This document shows positions 21,337-34,700 of a stretch of DNA of 64,000 nt, piece by piece; the first letter of the stretch is position 1; each line of letters opens with the position of its first letter. The notes under the pieces were generated by a model, which was not told the DNA's origin, did not search any database, and saw nothing but the letters and a program-made list of their open reading frames with translations. The position numbers and the translations under genes are program-made. The stretch is from NCBI GenBank assembly GCA_911728455.2, contig OU452239.1, forward strand, positions 13,126,328 to 13,190,327, written 5' to 3'. This stretch comes from Marthasterias glacialis. Lineage: Eukaryota; Echinodermata; Asteroidea; Forcipulatida; Asteriidae.

Positions 21337-22290
21337 AGGGCCCAATTTCATGGCTCTGCTCATTTAAAGTACCGTGCTTTTGACAACAGTATTGTGCTTT
21401 ACAGGTGGCTATAAGCGCAGAATTCTGCAGTAAACAGTGCCATGACGGGACATTGAGGCATGGGGTCGATTTCACAAAGCACAAAGATTCATCTTACATG
21501 TCTTAAGATGAGTTTTTAGTAGGCCTATCACCGTTAGCGATTTGTATTGTGACATCACACTTTGCATAGCAATTGAGATTGATTTGCACTTTTAAAAGTC
21601 AATTTTTATAGCTCAATTTGTGAAATTGAGTCCAGGGCCCAACTTCATAGAGCTGCTTTAAGCAGAAATATTGCTTAACAGTTTTCAGCTAAACAGAAAT
21701 GAGCAGGATACCAGGATACCAGTCACAAATCTGTACATGTGACATGGTAGTTTGGTTGGTAGCCTTATTCTAGTTAGCATAATTTACTTGTGCTTAGCTA
21801 CTTTTTGTGCTTTTAAAAGCAACTCTATTAAATTTGGCCCTGGAGCTGCTTTAAGCAGACAATCCTGCTTTTAATAATTTTCTGCTAAGCAAAAAGCAGC
21901 AGCACTGCGTACCAGTCACAGATGGTACATGTGACATAGGATTTTGGTTGGTAACCTTATTCTGGTAAGCACGTAATTGTTTTGTGTTTAGCTACTCTTT
22001 GTGCTTAAGCAGCTCTACATGTATCTGGGCCCAATTTCAAAGGGTTGCTTAAGCACAAAATTAGCTAAGCACAACAAAACCATGCTTACCAGAATAAGTT
22101 TACCAGTCAAAATACAATGTCACATGCACCATCTTTGACTGGTGTCCAGCTCATTTTTTCCTGGTAGCCAAAATTTTACTTGCATTATATGGTAGTATTT
22201 GTGACTGGTTATCTGCTTAATGTATCTCTCCTTTATTTGTTAAGAAACATTTTCTGCTTCTAAGTCAGCTTTATAAAATAAATTGAACAT
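21337..22290. repeat. Cluster of palindromic repeats forming the AAR2 3' flank
   Basis: Starting 27 bp after the AAR2 stop there are at least four head-to-tail or inverted copies (about 21337-21460, 21637-21842, 21843-22025 and 22026-22260) of an element bounded by GGGCCCAATTTCATAGAGCT and its complement. Each carries paired words such as GCTTAAGCA, ACCAGTCACA, TGACATGGTAGTTTGG and CTGGTAAGCA. A different element (21462-21633, related to 16364-16502) is nested in the series. Further single copies of the family lie near 25290-25415, 31825-31925, 33225-33362, 46925-47085 and 62135-62290. Confidence 0.8.
22277..22282 (+). terminator. Candidate AAR2 polyadenylation signal AATAAA
   Basis: This AATAAA hexamer was noted about 970 bp after the AAR2 stop, beyond the repeat cluster. 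If used, the 3'UTR would consist almost entirely of foldback elements. I did not exclude variant signals closer to the stop. Confidence 0.3.
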
Positions 22291-22977
22291 TGATCGTGTG
22301 AAGTGTTAACAAGGGCAAAAATGCTGTATCTGACTGGCACTTTTTTTAAACTGTATCTTTACCTATCCAGGAAGGTTGATACATGCATAGACGAACAGGC
22401 ACTTTGAACTACATTGTAGTATAAAGTGTCCAAAAATCATGAAAAATAAGCCATTTTCGGGTCTATTGTACATGTATAGTGTACACATGTAGGCCTTGAT
22501 GACGCTATTCGCTAAATGCCATTTTAGTTCCTTTGGGCATCAGTGCGAGAATTCTGGTCGAGCGATGAAATGTCCGCTTGAATGGTCTTTTTTATGGTAA
22601 ATAATTAGCAATTTAGCTTTATGACATGATTGAGAGGAATAAAAACAAAAAGGGAAATAAAGTCCAACAAATCTATAAAAAAAAAACCTCTAGAAAGTGG
22701 CAGTAGGATATGGAAAATGTCCCTAAACGAATAATCATCATTACTGAAAGACCACTTATCTTGATAATAAAATGACAGGTACATTGTAGGCATTCCAGTA
22801 TTTCAAGGCATTTCTTCATTTCGATTTATTTTCTAATAATAAGCACTTAATAGTAATAGAATAAATGTAATATAATTATTACTTACATGTACATTCACAG
22901 TAGCAATGTAAATTTGACACAAGTTATAATAATTGTAGGCTTACATAATTGCATTTTTTTTTTAAATTTTATTCATT

Positions 22978-23300
22978 AACCCTCCTACTCTTGGTACCAT
23001 TTCCAGCGAGTTGACCAAACATTTTGAAACGGAACAAAAACTGCATGTCTTTTGTATGGTGGCACTACTACCATGACTACATGTGTGTATGCATTCATCA
23101 CATCATATTGCAGGCTGGCATAATAATTTTTCAAAAAATCTTTTAAAACCATAGCGGACAACATTGAATGGTCAGACAGTAGGAGGGTTGATTGTGTAAT
23201 GTTTGCATTCGCCACATTATATCATATTGCAGGCTGGCATAGTTAATCCATCATTCAAAACCACAGTGGATATTACTGAATGGTCAGAAAGTAGGAGGGT
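22978..23300. repeat. Repeat bounded by AACCCTCCTACT / AGTAGGAGGGTTA
   Basis: AACCCTCCTACT at 22979 is matched by AGTAGGAGGGTT near 23175-23190 and again near 23290-23301. CATATTGCAGGCTGGCATA and GAATGGTCAGA occur twice inside. A fragment (GAATGGTCAGA...AGTAGGAGGGTT) recurs in CBL intron 5 at about 37550-37617. Confidence 0.65.
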
Positions 23301-26300
23301 TAAGACACAATATACACAAAAACGAGTATGCTTTTTAAATTTTGGGAAACTGCTAAGCGGTTGAACTAGTGGTAAAAAGCTTGGAATTAGCTAATTGCCA
23401 TAGAGCAACTACATGTACAGTACATCTGGAAACACTGCTCAACAGTTTGTGCTTGGCAAACAGGTTACCAGCTAAAATTTGATGTACATTGTTCACAACT
23501 GGTTCCCATTACTGAGTAAATGGTTAAATGCAACATATGCTGAAAAGCTGTTTTATAAAGTTCAACCTTGTCTGGGTAGTTTTGTGCAAAATTGTTTTTG
23601 CTCCTAATTATAAGCTAGAGAATACCCCGGCAATTGCTGTGGATGCCATGGGTTAATTCGAGGCCTGATATAACAGTGATATAAAAGTGACACATGTGTA
23701 TGGCACATTTTGTCATAATAATTATGCGTTTCACCCGATATCATTTTGCCATACAAATTGTCAATTGTAATGATCATTAAAAAAAAAAAACTTATTTCAA
23801 ACCTTAATGTGCAGATTTGTAAAACCTATTACAAGTTGCCTTTAGTTGAAGCCCCAGCTCAACATCAGTAAATTGTCTGTAAATGGTTCCATTCTTTGCA
23901 CAAATCAAGTATGTAACAAAAACAACCCATGAAAGTTTCAGCTCATGTCGTTGTTTTATTTGCAAGAAAATGTTCAAATGCATTCAACATTCTTAGGCAG
24001 AGGTTGAGGCTCACGTGAGTCGAAAATTAATTTTTGATCTTATTTAATTCATTATTAAAAAAATGATAACACTTCAGGCAGATATATTTCAATGTTTTCT
24101 ACCATCATTACCTTTATACCATGTACATGCAAGGTATGTAAATTTGTGAACATTTGTTTTTCTGTCTTACCAATGTTAGCTGGGGCTTTAAGATGCAGAA
24201 AGTATTTTTATAAATCAGGTATTACAATTACCAAAGCAAAAACGTACAAAAGTACAGACAGCTCTCGCTGATTTTATGAACTTAAAGGGCTTAATTTAAG
24301 GCATTCTATATAAAATATTCTTATCAAATGTTGAAGTAGGACAGAAATGAAGCTGGCATGCCGAGAATGACTCATCGATGATTATAAGAATCTGTAAGTC
24401 TATTTGGCCCATTTTTGAAAGTTCTAAAATCAATTTTTTTTCCTCGCTAAGTTACAACATAATTAGTTTCAGCATCTTCCACCAGTTTTACTCCTGTTCC
24501 AATATTTGCCATTTTACATTATTTACATATATAGTACTTGAGCATAACTTTTTTAAGCAAACGGATCGACAAAATAACGATTAATAAAAACAAAAATACT
24601 TTTGAAAATGAGAAATATTCATAGATTAAACTAATACATGTATTATTTACAATGCAATGGCTTCCATATTTTATACAATAATTAGGAAACCAGAGAACCA
24701 TTTTGTCAACAAAGGAAAAATGGAAAATGTTGTTCATTCCCAGAAGAGCCACTTAATATCCACAATCTACATAAATTGTAAGAAAAATTATGACAAAAAT
24801 TCAGTAATATTATTTCATTTAACCAAAACAATGTTTTTAACTACATTAAGTAAACAAACATTAACGATTCTTCTTTAATGATTTATTACAATGAAAGATT
24901 CAGTTCATAACCTGTGCACAGACAGTCACCAAATTATTTGGGGGAAAAAAAAAAAAAAAAAGACTGAACGTCTTAAACAACCTTAAAAGAATTACAAAGA
25001 TGACAATAAATAATCTCTCAAAAAATTGTTATACCTTGTCATCGACATAAACTGAGCTTTCGTTTTCATTTACTGAATCTGAAACCATCAATAAGCTTCC
25101 CCAGTACAACCCTGTTGTTACAGATAAAAACAAAAACTAAAATATTTTCTTGAAAGAAATTTCAAATTAAACTTTGACAGAGAGTCTGAGAGTTCAGTTC
25201 CATTGATAAATCTTGGTCAGAAATCACTTCCATGGAGATGCTTGAGCAAAACAAAAATTGCGTAACAAATGTAACTTCAAAATATATTAAGCAGGGAACC
25301 AGTCACAAAACAGTACAAATGACATGGTAGTTTAACTGGTAACCTATTTCTGGTAAGCACAATTGTTTTTTGTTTAGCTAATTTTTGTGCTTAAAGAGCT
25401 CCATTAAATTGGCTTGGGAGGCAAGCATACCAAAGATTTACCATATACTTAAAATGCTTTTAACAATACAAATTCATTCCAAGAGTACATGTACATTACT
25501 GCTACTGTCAAAAAATCTGAAAATAGAAATTGCTGTAAATTGAGAGTATAAAAAGACGTAGACACTTTGTACACGATACCATGATAGCTCAACAAAGAAA
25601 CCATAAGAGTTTGACTTTTAATAGCTCCATGGTTTGAGGCATTACAGTATTGTGTAATGAAGGATGGGGTTAAAGGGAGGGGATGTGGAGGGGGAGTTCT
25701 GCCACACAAAAAAGAAAGTTATCGTCATCTGCACCTAATTTCATACAGGCAAACAAAGGATAACCATGCTTAGGCCACGTCCAAATAAGCAGATGTAGCT
25801 TGATTGTCATGTCAACAAGCAATGAAGCATAAGAGGACTATAGTAACCCCCTTACCAACAGTCGCAGCCAGAGCCACAACCTTCAATTTGGACACAGCCT
25901 GAGAAGAGAAAAGGATACCAGCTAAAATGCCATTCAATCTAACGATTTTATGACTTGTTAACATCACAATTTGCAATACGTGGTTACATAAGGACAAGAA
26001 AAATGATAATTGGGTTGATCATCGCTGCTCCCCCAACAAGACTTAGAATATAGTAATAGGTTCATGGGAAAGGGAAACATTCTGTACCCTTCTCCTAGCT
26101 GACTTCAGTCTTCATGGACTTGACTCTGAAATCTAAATGAGGTTCAACGGACCATCTTGGTCAAGTTTCCTGTATACATAGTGTAGCAATTGTTATAACT
26201 CTCATGCATAAAGAGGCACCAGACTAGTGTTCTTTCTATCCTCAGTTTGACTATGGATGTTTTCAAATTCACTGCTTCTGCTTTGGCTGACAGAGCCTAA

Positions 26301-27280
26301 GCAGGAGCCAAAGCCAGAGCTGGAGCCTAAGCCGCAGCAGGTGTATGTCAGTTCGGTCTGTCAGTTTTGGTTTTTCAATTCAATTCAAAATCTCGACAAT
26401 AAAAAGCGCTTTACCTCCCAGAATTTACTTTCTTATATGAGTGTATGTCATGTTCCCCATATGCAATAACAATAACAAATACAGATTCTTAGCATACAAA
26501 ATGGGGCCAGACTACTTTCCCCTCCATGCCTCGATTTCAACAGGAAGAAACAAGAATTTGTAATGGAGGTCAAAGGTCACAGCATATTTCTGTAACTAAA
26601 GTGAGGAATATGTGTTTTTTTAAAAGAGTCCATATTAAGTTACATATCAGACACTTTCCTCATCAAGTTTTCAAATTACTTATACAGTTCATTACAATGT
26701 TTAGTACCCTTATATTCAGTTTAGAAAACATAGATATATACTATAGGAAAAGCACAGTGTGGATTATATATTTATATATTTTTTACAAGATACACAAAAT
26801 GTAGTTTCGTACAGAGGAAAAACCCATATGTTTAAGTCAACTGCCCAAACTGAGTTTCACTGTCATTTTCAGTTACATGTAAAACTATACTTACATTTTT
26901 GTATCAACGTATACTTAATTTTTACGTTGAAAAGTTTAGTGTGCAATAATGCAGCATTTATTGCAAACAAATGAATTTGCAATAAAATATTAAGTAAACT
27001 TTACAAAATATTTTGTTGGTAAATATTCTAAATTTTCCACAGCTTCTATACAGAATGCGAGATGAAAAGAGCAAAATAAAACAAATACTATTTACAGATC
27101 AACTTGAAATGCATTTATCTGGATAAAAATAACACATTCCTTTCACTAACAATTCCAAATTATTCTTAGGTCCCTGTAAGGAAAAATAAACAACAAAAAG
27201 AGACTTCTTATGCAAATCCTTTAGGGTTCAAATGGATCTTTGTTTCGTTAGAGCAGGATTGGAAGTCAGAACCTAACTAT
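23301..27280. other. Intergenic between AAR2 and CBL, no gene seen
   Basis: AT-rich sequence with scattered fragments of the foldback families (23385-23560, 25290-25415, 25775-25905) and no open frame resembling a known protein. 26275-26335 is a run of GAGCC(T/A)AAGC-type words that belongs to another dispersed repeat (also near 31300-31460, 59220-59330 and 60040-60160). Confidence 0.5.
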
Positions 27281-27883
27281 GACCTCTGCTTTGACCTCTG
27301 ACCTCAAGATCAGGATCACAGACTTGACCTACCATCCATAGAGGCCAGCCTCTAGGTTGACTGCATAGTACTGAAATGTACCAAGATTGAACTGATCTTT
27401 TCTAAAAATCGTAACAAAACACAAATTCACAGTCTTGTATAGACCATGTACCCTTTGTTTACAAAAAGAGTGACCTTGTACATTCCAAGGTATTTCTGGC
27501 AGGCTAGTAACATGTACTGCACTGGTCATAATTGCCACTTAAATTCAAGAGTTATAAAAAAAAAGCTGAACCAATTTTGAGATATATACCACTTTTCTTC
27601 CTATCAAAATTGATAAAAACCTGACAGTTCAATCTCCATATATAACATTTTATGTTTCCTTCCATTGGGCTGTGTGCAAATTGTGCCCGCAGGAAGTCTA
27701 GGTTCTGTGGCTCTTTTGTAAACATGTGATGTCACAAGTCACATAGTCTATAGAGGGTATGCACAGCCGTTTTCCTACAGTAAACTTACGGCTGTTTTGA
27801 CCTCATTGAGGGGGCTGTTGTACATATCTCTTTGGGACTCATGACATCAGACGCATATAAGGTCGAGTGTCAACACTATGGTG

Positions 27884-27992
27884 AAGGGGGAGGGGGAGGG
27901 GGAGGGGGAGGGGGAGGGGGAGGGGGAGGGGGAGGGGGAGGGGGAGGGGGAGGGGGAGGGGGAGGGGGAGGGGGAGGGGGAGGGGGAGGGGG
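27884..27992. repeat. (GGGGGA)n hexanucleotide array, about 18 units
   Basis: A nearly pure GGGGGA array about 440 bp beyond the CBL stop codon (CBL reads from the other strand). It is G-quadruplex-capable on the plus strand. Open frames through it (poly-Gly, Gly-Glu, Pro-Leu, Pro-Ser) are artefacts. Confidence 0.95.
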
Positions 27993-28431
27993 TGGGGTGG
28001 GCACAAGGGGAGGTACTCACTACCCACAATTGTTTCACAGCAGCTTTGAACTCAATTAAATTTGGCCCAAGTTCAACTCAACAAAAACTGAGTTTCAAAT
28101 TTACTATTTTGGGAGAGGTCTCATTCATGCACCAGACAGACAGGTCTTTGTAATCAGTCCATCTTAGCGTAGACGTGGTAAGTTACTTTTGGCTCAACTT
28201 GACCCTCTAGATTTGAACTGTATCAACTTACACAATGCTGCATTACAGTATAGTCTTAACTCCAGCAAGTCTGGTTTAAAATAAAAAAAAGGCTGGTTTG
28301 TTCTCAATGTGAACAAGTTCCGGCAACATATATATACAAAATCTGAAATAGTTTGCGCAAATCTAGGCTTTTACCTGTTTACTCTCTTTACTCGCTTTAT
28401 ATTTGCTCTTGCCTGTAGTATGAGCTAGGAT

Positions 28432-28716
28432 TTACATGGAGTTGGCAGGGACTGAGAATCCTCGTAGAATCTTCCGAGCCATTTTGAGGTCATTTTGGGA
28501 GATGTCAAGAGCTTTTGTGATATCCTCTTTCCTAAATCCTTCTAGGACCAACGTGCTGATCATCCCTTCCAGGCTATTGGGATCGGGGCTGCTGACCTTG
28601 GTTGGCTGGAACATTCCATTAGTTGGTGGGGAGGGTACTTGTCGTTGGACAAAAGGATGTGGGTCAGCTGCCGGAGGACGGGGCTGCGTTGGTAGGGGTG
28701 GAGCATGACTAGATTG
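28432..28716 (-). CDS. CBL: CBL exon 10: UBA domain and stop
   Basis: After a proline-rich start the last 45 residues are a UBA domain ([18 protein letters not shown]...MARKILRGF), used by CBL/CBLB for ubiquitin binding or dimerisation. The stop is TAA at 28434-28432. Confidence 0.95.
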   Translation of the reverse strand, partial: QSSHAPPLPTQPRPPAADPHPFVQRQVPSPPTNGMFQPTKVSSPDPNSLEGMISTLVLEGFRKEDITKALDISQNDLKMARKILRGFSVPANSM

Positions 28717-31700
28717 CTGTGAAAAGATTAAGATCAAAATTAATATTCAAGATAGCTAATCAATGCAACCTGACCAATGACTGGTTTCTTTTTTTGTATA
28801 GATTTCAACAAGACTGTTTGTTAGGTTTCAAATTACGTTGCACAGTAGCTGCTTTTCCCTTCTTTTCATATTTGCTTGTCTTTTTTGTAATTGTTTTTGA
28901 ACACAAATAATCTTCTTTATCCCCGATGCAAATGTACCATGCATTAACAATAATACAAGTTTCAAGCTTAATCACTTTATCTTACCTGGGATCTTGACCC
29001 GACAGGTGGTAAAGGCGGAACGTCATAGTCTTCTGGGGTTTCTCGGACTGTCAAAAAAAAGTAGTTCATTTTTTGTTTACATGTCACTTTCCTAAAACTT
29101 GTTACTTGTTTATTTATTCATTTGTCTTTTCTTTAATGGTATCATCTGGCTCTAAAAGAAACTACTTTCCAATCCTCTTGTTTGATGAACATTTTAATCT
29201 ATAAATAGATCATAAGGTTTTCAAGAAAACAAATGGTTATTCTAGGTTTTCAGGATTTTGCGATTATTCATGTTATTTCTGATAGGTTCTGTGGGGGAAG
29301 ATTATCAAATACATAAAGTTAATAGACTATGGGATAGAAATTTAAAATGATAAGGGGTATTAATGTTAAGTCAGGTTTCTAAAAGTACTTCACCAGGTAA
29401 ACCCATAAAAATGCAAACAAAACTGTGAGATAATCTTAACAACTATTGTACACTTATAATGCGATACGTCTGTCACAAATGACACTCCTGGCGCCCAATT
29501 ATCAAATTATGGTGGAGATTTTTAACCGGTTGGCACCAAATGTCGTGTATACACAAAACTATTGTCTGAGCCAGCAAATGGATGACCTGAAAACACGCCA
29601 TTGTGTAGAGCACCTCTGAAAACACAAGAACTTGAATGTGGTGCACGAGACCACTCCACAAGACATCAATCACCTGACTACCAAAGAATTGAATTCTAGC
29701 TACCTGGTGTTCTGGGTTGTTGAGTTGCTGACTGGACTTGAGAGTTTGTGGGCATGTGCAGACGTAAAGGGGGTATATCGTACTCATCTGACGGAGAACA
29801 TCTCTCACCTAGACATAGAACAATTTAAGTAATAACTTTTGATTACAGAATATTCCACAACCAACTGATTTTCAAAGCAATTGAAATTAAAAAATTTGAT
29901 TTATCCAGAAATAAAAGTTTGTCATTGCAAAGAAAATGACAAAATACCGAAGCACACAAAGTTCGCTGTGTTTTCAATTTTTGTATGGCACTATTTAAAT
30001 TTTTTTTTTATAAGGAAATTGGCTGATCGGCTTAGAAGTTGCATACCTGTTCCTCATACATTAACAGATTCAAGCTAAAATTGCCTGAATTTACTCTCCA
30101 ATGGTATTCAATGCATGTAAATGGGATACAAAAATTTAATAAAATTCTGGGCAAAAAAAAGGTACATCTCAAAATGATTTTTTTTTTTAAAGTTTGACTA
30201 AAATGATTTTTGAATTCTTGAAACATTTTACAACGTCATTCTCATCGTAGGTGGAAGCAGATTCAATAGACTACGTCTTGTTTGCAAAAAGAGTGATCTT
30301 GTCTTAATGTACATGTCTATGAAGCCCGGTTAATACCTCAAGCGAAATGCAAAAGCAAAGCAAACTTTCTCGCATCACAGTCAGAAATGAAAACAAAACG
30401 TAACGATTGTTTGTTAAAAAAGACTTTACTTGGCATTAATGTTATGTTTTGTCGGGTCTGCATACTCCTAAGGAGTTGAAGAAGGGCACATGTGGGTGTG
30501 AGACACTTACATCTACGGCCTGGTAAATAATTCTAATATTTCCTTTTATCTGTTAAATAAATGGCTGTGTAAAAAATGTTGATGTTTAACTTTCAACAAA
30601 TCTTGTCAATGAAGGATTAACAACAGGGAAAGGGTGAGAGCAGCAAACCTTTTTGTAATTCAGGGCAAAATGCTACAATAAACTATTTCCTATTAATTCA
30701 AAAATGCTAGATTTGCCGTTATGTCTTTACCATATTAGACATTAAGATTATATGAAACATCATGCTATTGACCTAATCCACCTGACGTCATCACTTCCTG
30801 TAAATCTTTGTTGTGCCTTTTTGATTCCCCGAATGTGACTGAACATTTCAAGTGACGCACACACGGTTAGATGCACACCATATCTTTACACACAATTTAA
30901 CTCTCAATAAAACCAAATGCAGACAGTGACTATGTGTGACGTCAATACCAATATTAGAAGGCACTTTCAGAAAAGGGGAATGGTGCAGGCTAAAAAATTG
31001 AGTTCTTGGTACACCGATTGAGAACAGCCATATTGGGTTAAGACACAACTTTCCTAGATACATATAGTGAGACACTGCAGTGGTTGTGGGTTTTCTAACC
31101 AGCTTCTAGAGTCATCTTGAACCATCTAAGACCTCCAATGATCCCTCTTGCTCTGAATGTTTTTTAATTTCATTATAAATAAGGCAACATTGGAGGCCCT
31201 TATCATCCACAAAGCAACCAGCTTGTTGCATTCCCTGTATACAATCACAGTAATAGATAGTAATATCCCAACCAAAAATAAGAAGCTGGACTAATTCAGT
31301 TTTGCTTTTGCTGGGGCTATTTTTTTATAAGTCAACCTAGGCTTTGGCTTCAAGCTCTGCTTGACGTTGAAGCACTGAACAAAATGCACACTGCTATAAA
31401 AATGATGATTGAGCCCAAGCAAGAGCCCATGCTGGAGCCCAAGCCTAGGTTTGGTATAGGCAGCTAATATCAAATGAAGAAAACAAGATGGTCACACCAG
31501 GATCTAAACAGGGAGGGTTTTAAAATCCAAGCTACTCCACACTTTGTTTTACAGCTTCCCAAGTCTCTGCTACTTTGGCTGCCAAATACATCTCTTCAAG
31601 ACCACAACCATGTCTTGTTCAAAGTACATTGTACCTGACCTCTGACCCCTGACCTCATAACCCAGCAAGGTTGCAAAGCGATAGACCATAGAACCACAGA

Positions 31701-34700
31701 GGGAGCAAACTATAAAAGATGGAATTTCCAAATGCAGACCACTTCCATACAGCAGCAGAGCAGAAAAACAAAAACTGCTTTTGAGATTGCACTGGTTACT
31801 CACCAAGCCTCAAAGAGGAAGTACATTACATTATTTGTACTTTGGCTGGTAATCTATCTAAAAATGCTGAGCGAAATGACTTTCCTAAACTAAATTTCTG
31901 CTTAACAGCTCTATGAAAGTTGCCAGTATGATGGTGCAGTTAGTAAAACAGAGTCATTGTCATCCAAGTGTTTTCAGTTTGGGACCTTCAATATTCTCAT
32001 CTTCAATATTCTCATTATGAGACAAGAATTTAGATCTCAGCAGAAGTATATCCCGACTGGACTAGTTTGTCTGACAATGACTAAGGCAGAAGCCATACCC
32101 AAATGGTCCTGATTGGGGACCATTTATTTTCTTTATTGGGAGAAAAGGGTTCCAATAAGGGTAGAAGTATATCCCAATTTGGGTAGTTTGGATGATGACA
32201 ACGACCCTGTGTGGGTTAGTAAGTCTGCAACCACGTCACCTCAAACAAGCAGCTACATAAATGACTTTGATCTGGTACTTTCAATCAATAAACCCTACAC
32301 AATCAGGGTAGGATATTGACAAGGTACCAGACAGAAGACATAGCCTTAGGTCAGGTCCGAATTAGCAGCTACGGCTATAACTGGATCACCACATCAACAT
32401 TAGCAACACCCTTAGCACTAGCGTTAGCCATAGCCGCCGATTCGGACACAGCCTTAGGCGGTGTATAAACCAATGGCTTTAGCTGTGACTATGGATAGAT
32501 GAACTACTGTTGAAGCCGGATGCAAACACAGTAGCCGTAGACAATCTGTTCAAATACAACCTCAACATCTAAGGCTGAAATTCCATGTGTCTTTTGTGTG
32601 CAGGGTGGTTGTGTGTAATGCATAATGCATGACGCCCAACACAAAAATCTAAGAGCACCATATGGTACATGTTCACCCTTGTATCTGTCTTGCATTAATC
32701 TGCCAAAACTGAACATGCTATACCATCCGACTGAAACAGATGATGAAGCGTTCTGTATACACATAGCAAAGACAGACTCATGGATTTTTTGGCCGCAAAA
32801 TAAAGATTTTGGGGGATGGGGTACACTACACAGGTTATTAATACTTACTGTGACAATATAACCAGTAATCTACAGGGAAACATGTATTGGGCCAAATGTT
32901 CACACAACCGTTAAACAGTCAGCTTAATAAATGGGTGACTTGTGGGGAGCCTAGGTTAGCAGCAGACTACACTGTACTGGGTAAATCCACTGTAGTCGGA
33001 AATGTGCACACGCTTTTCAGAAATAGGCCTGGATACTTCAGCCAGACAACGGAGGCAATTGTCAAAGTGCCCTTTTGAAATGTTCCAGTAGAAATTTAAA
33101 TTTTCTTCGTGGAGGTGTCCTCTTCTAAGGAAAAACTGCTTTGCCTTTACAACAACTGCTTAAAACTTCATAACGATGAAAAATTACCCAGTACGTATGC
33201 TGCTACCTGGCATCTCAAAACCGCCCATCCATTTGCTTATTAGTAAACTGGTTACCAGGCACATTGTAATGAACAGAATATGACAATCTGGCTGGTAACC
33301 TGTATCTGCTAAGCAAATTTTGTCTGTGCTTAGCAAATCTGTGTGTTTAACAGCTTTATGAAATGGTACCTCACAAACACAAAGCTGCCTAAAGGGATTG
33401 ACAATCTCACACAGACATAAACATCACTATCGCTGTTAACAAGTCTGTGACACCCCATGCCAAAACCAAGCACCTCTTGGAAATTGTGAAATGGCATGAA
33501 AAGTGAAGACAACTGAAACATCATCTCGGATACAAACTGTATTGATGTGATGTTGAAATTTACTCATTTGGTGTTATTTGCAAGCTTTAATATTCTCATG
33601 TACTTGATGATCAATTAAACTTAGTTTTGAGTTTTGGCAGGAAGTTCCTGGTTTTGGCACAGAGTGCCACAGTGGAAAAACAGAAAAGCTACACATGTAC
33701 ATGTAGCTGGCTGTAAAACTAAGGCTATGTCAAAATGGGTAGCTTTGGCTGCGGCTAGAAAGCCAGGTCTATTCTCCAACATGGCAGCTGAAGCCAATGG
33801 CTACAACTTTGTTTAAGGCCACTCCATTCAGACAAAGCCTTTCAATCAATTGTTCATTTGATGTTAAACAAGTACATTGCACGAAATTCATGTATCAATC
33901 AAATGAGTAATATTTCCATTTGGTATTTTCAAATCACCGAAATCTCGAACTGCAAAATTTGTACGAGCATTAAGAGCAGAAAAAACATTTGATGTCATTC
34001 TTACATCAGGATGAGGAGCAATTACATGTATTTCTAGTTTTGCCGGAGTAAATGTCAAAAATAAAATGATTTTCTCAAAACAAAAACAAAAAACAAAAAA
34101 GGAAAAAGAAAGAGCAATTTAATTTTGATTGAAATCTTTCATAAGACTATTGTTTTTTTTTTTTTTTTTTTTTAAGTTGGAGGATTGGAATGAAAGTAAT
34201 GTACTGTTCAAGACATGAATGATGCACATGTTTTATCTCCTCAAGAAAGTGGAATGGGGTTTTGGGATGAGGAGGAAAAACACAAAAATTTGTTGCTTTA
34301 AAAAACACTCTGCACTGTAGGTTCACCACAACACTTGTCTGTTTTGCAAAAGTCGGTCAGTATTGGTCAGCACATGTCAAAGTCTAACAGTGTGGTACCC
34401 TCACAGCAATGGCGCTTAGTCTGGTACCCTCACAGCAATGGCGCTTAGCATGGTACCCTCACAGCAATGGTGCTTAGCACAACCAGAGAGTGTTTTTATT
34501 AAGCAACAAATTAGTGTACAAAAACACATGACTTGATGCCACAAAATGAGAGTAGAGTTATAGAAATATGTTCAAGGTATCATATAACGTAAGGTTATCA
34601 TGAGGTGGTATTTAACCTTGCAACTTTCTCAAGCTTTGACAGAATTAGGCCAATTATGAATTCAGAATTCAGAATTTTACTGTTTCAAGAGAATGTTGAA

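Noticed and set aside
27832..28153. Poly-Gly, Gly-Glu, Pro-Leu and Pro-Ser frames
   Set aside because: All arise from the GGGGGA array.
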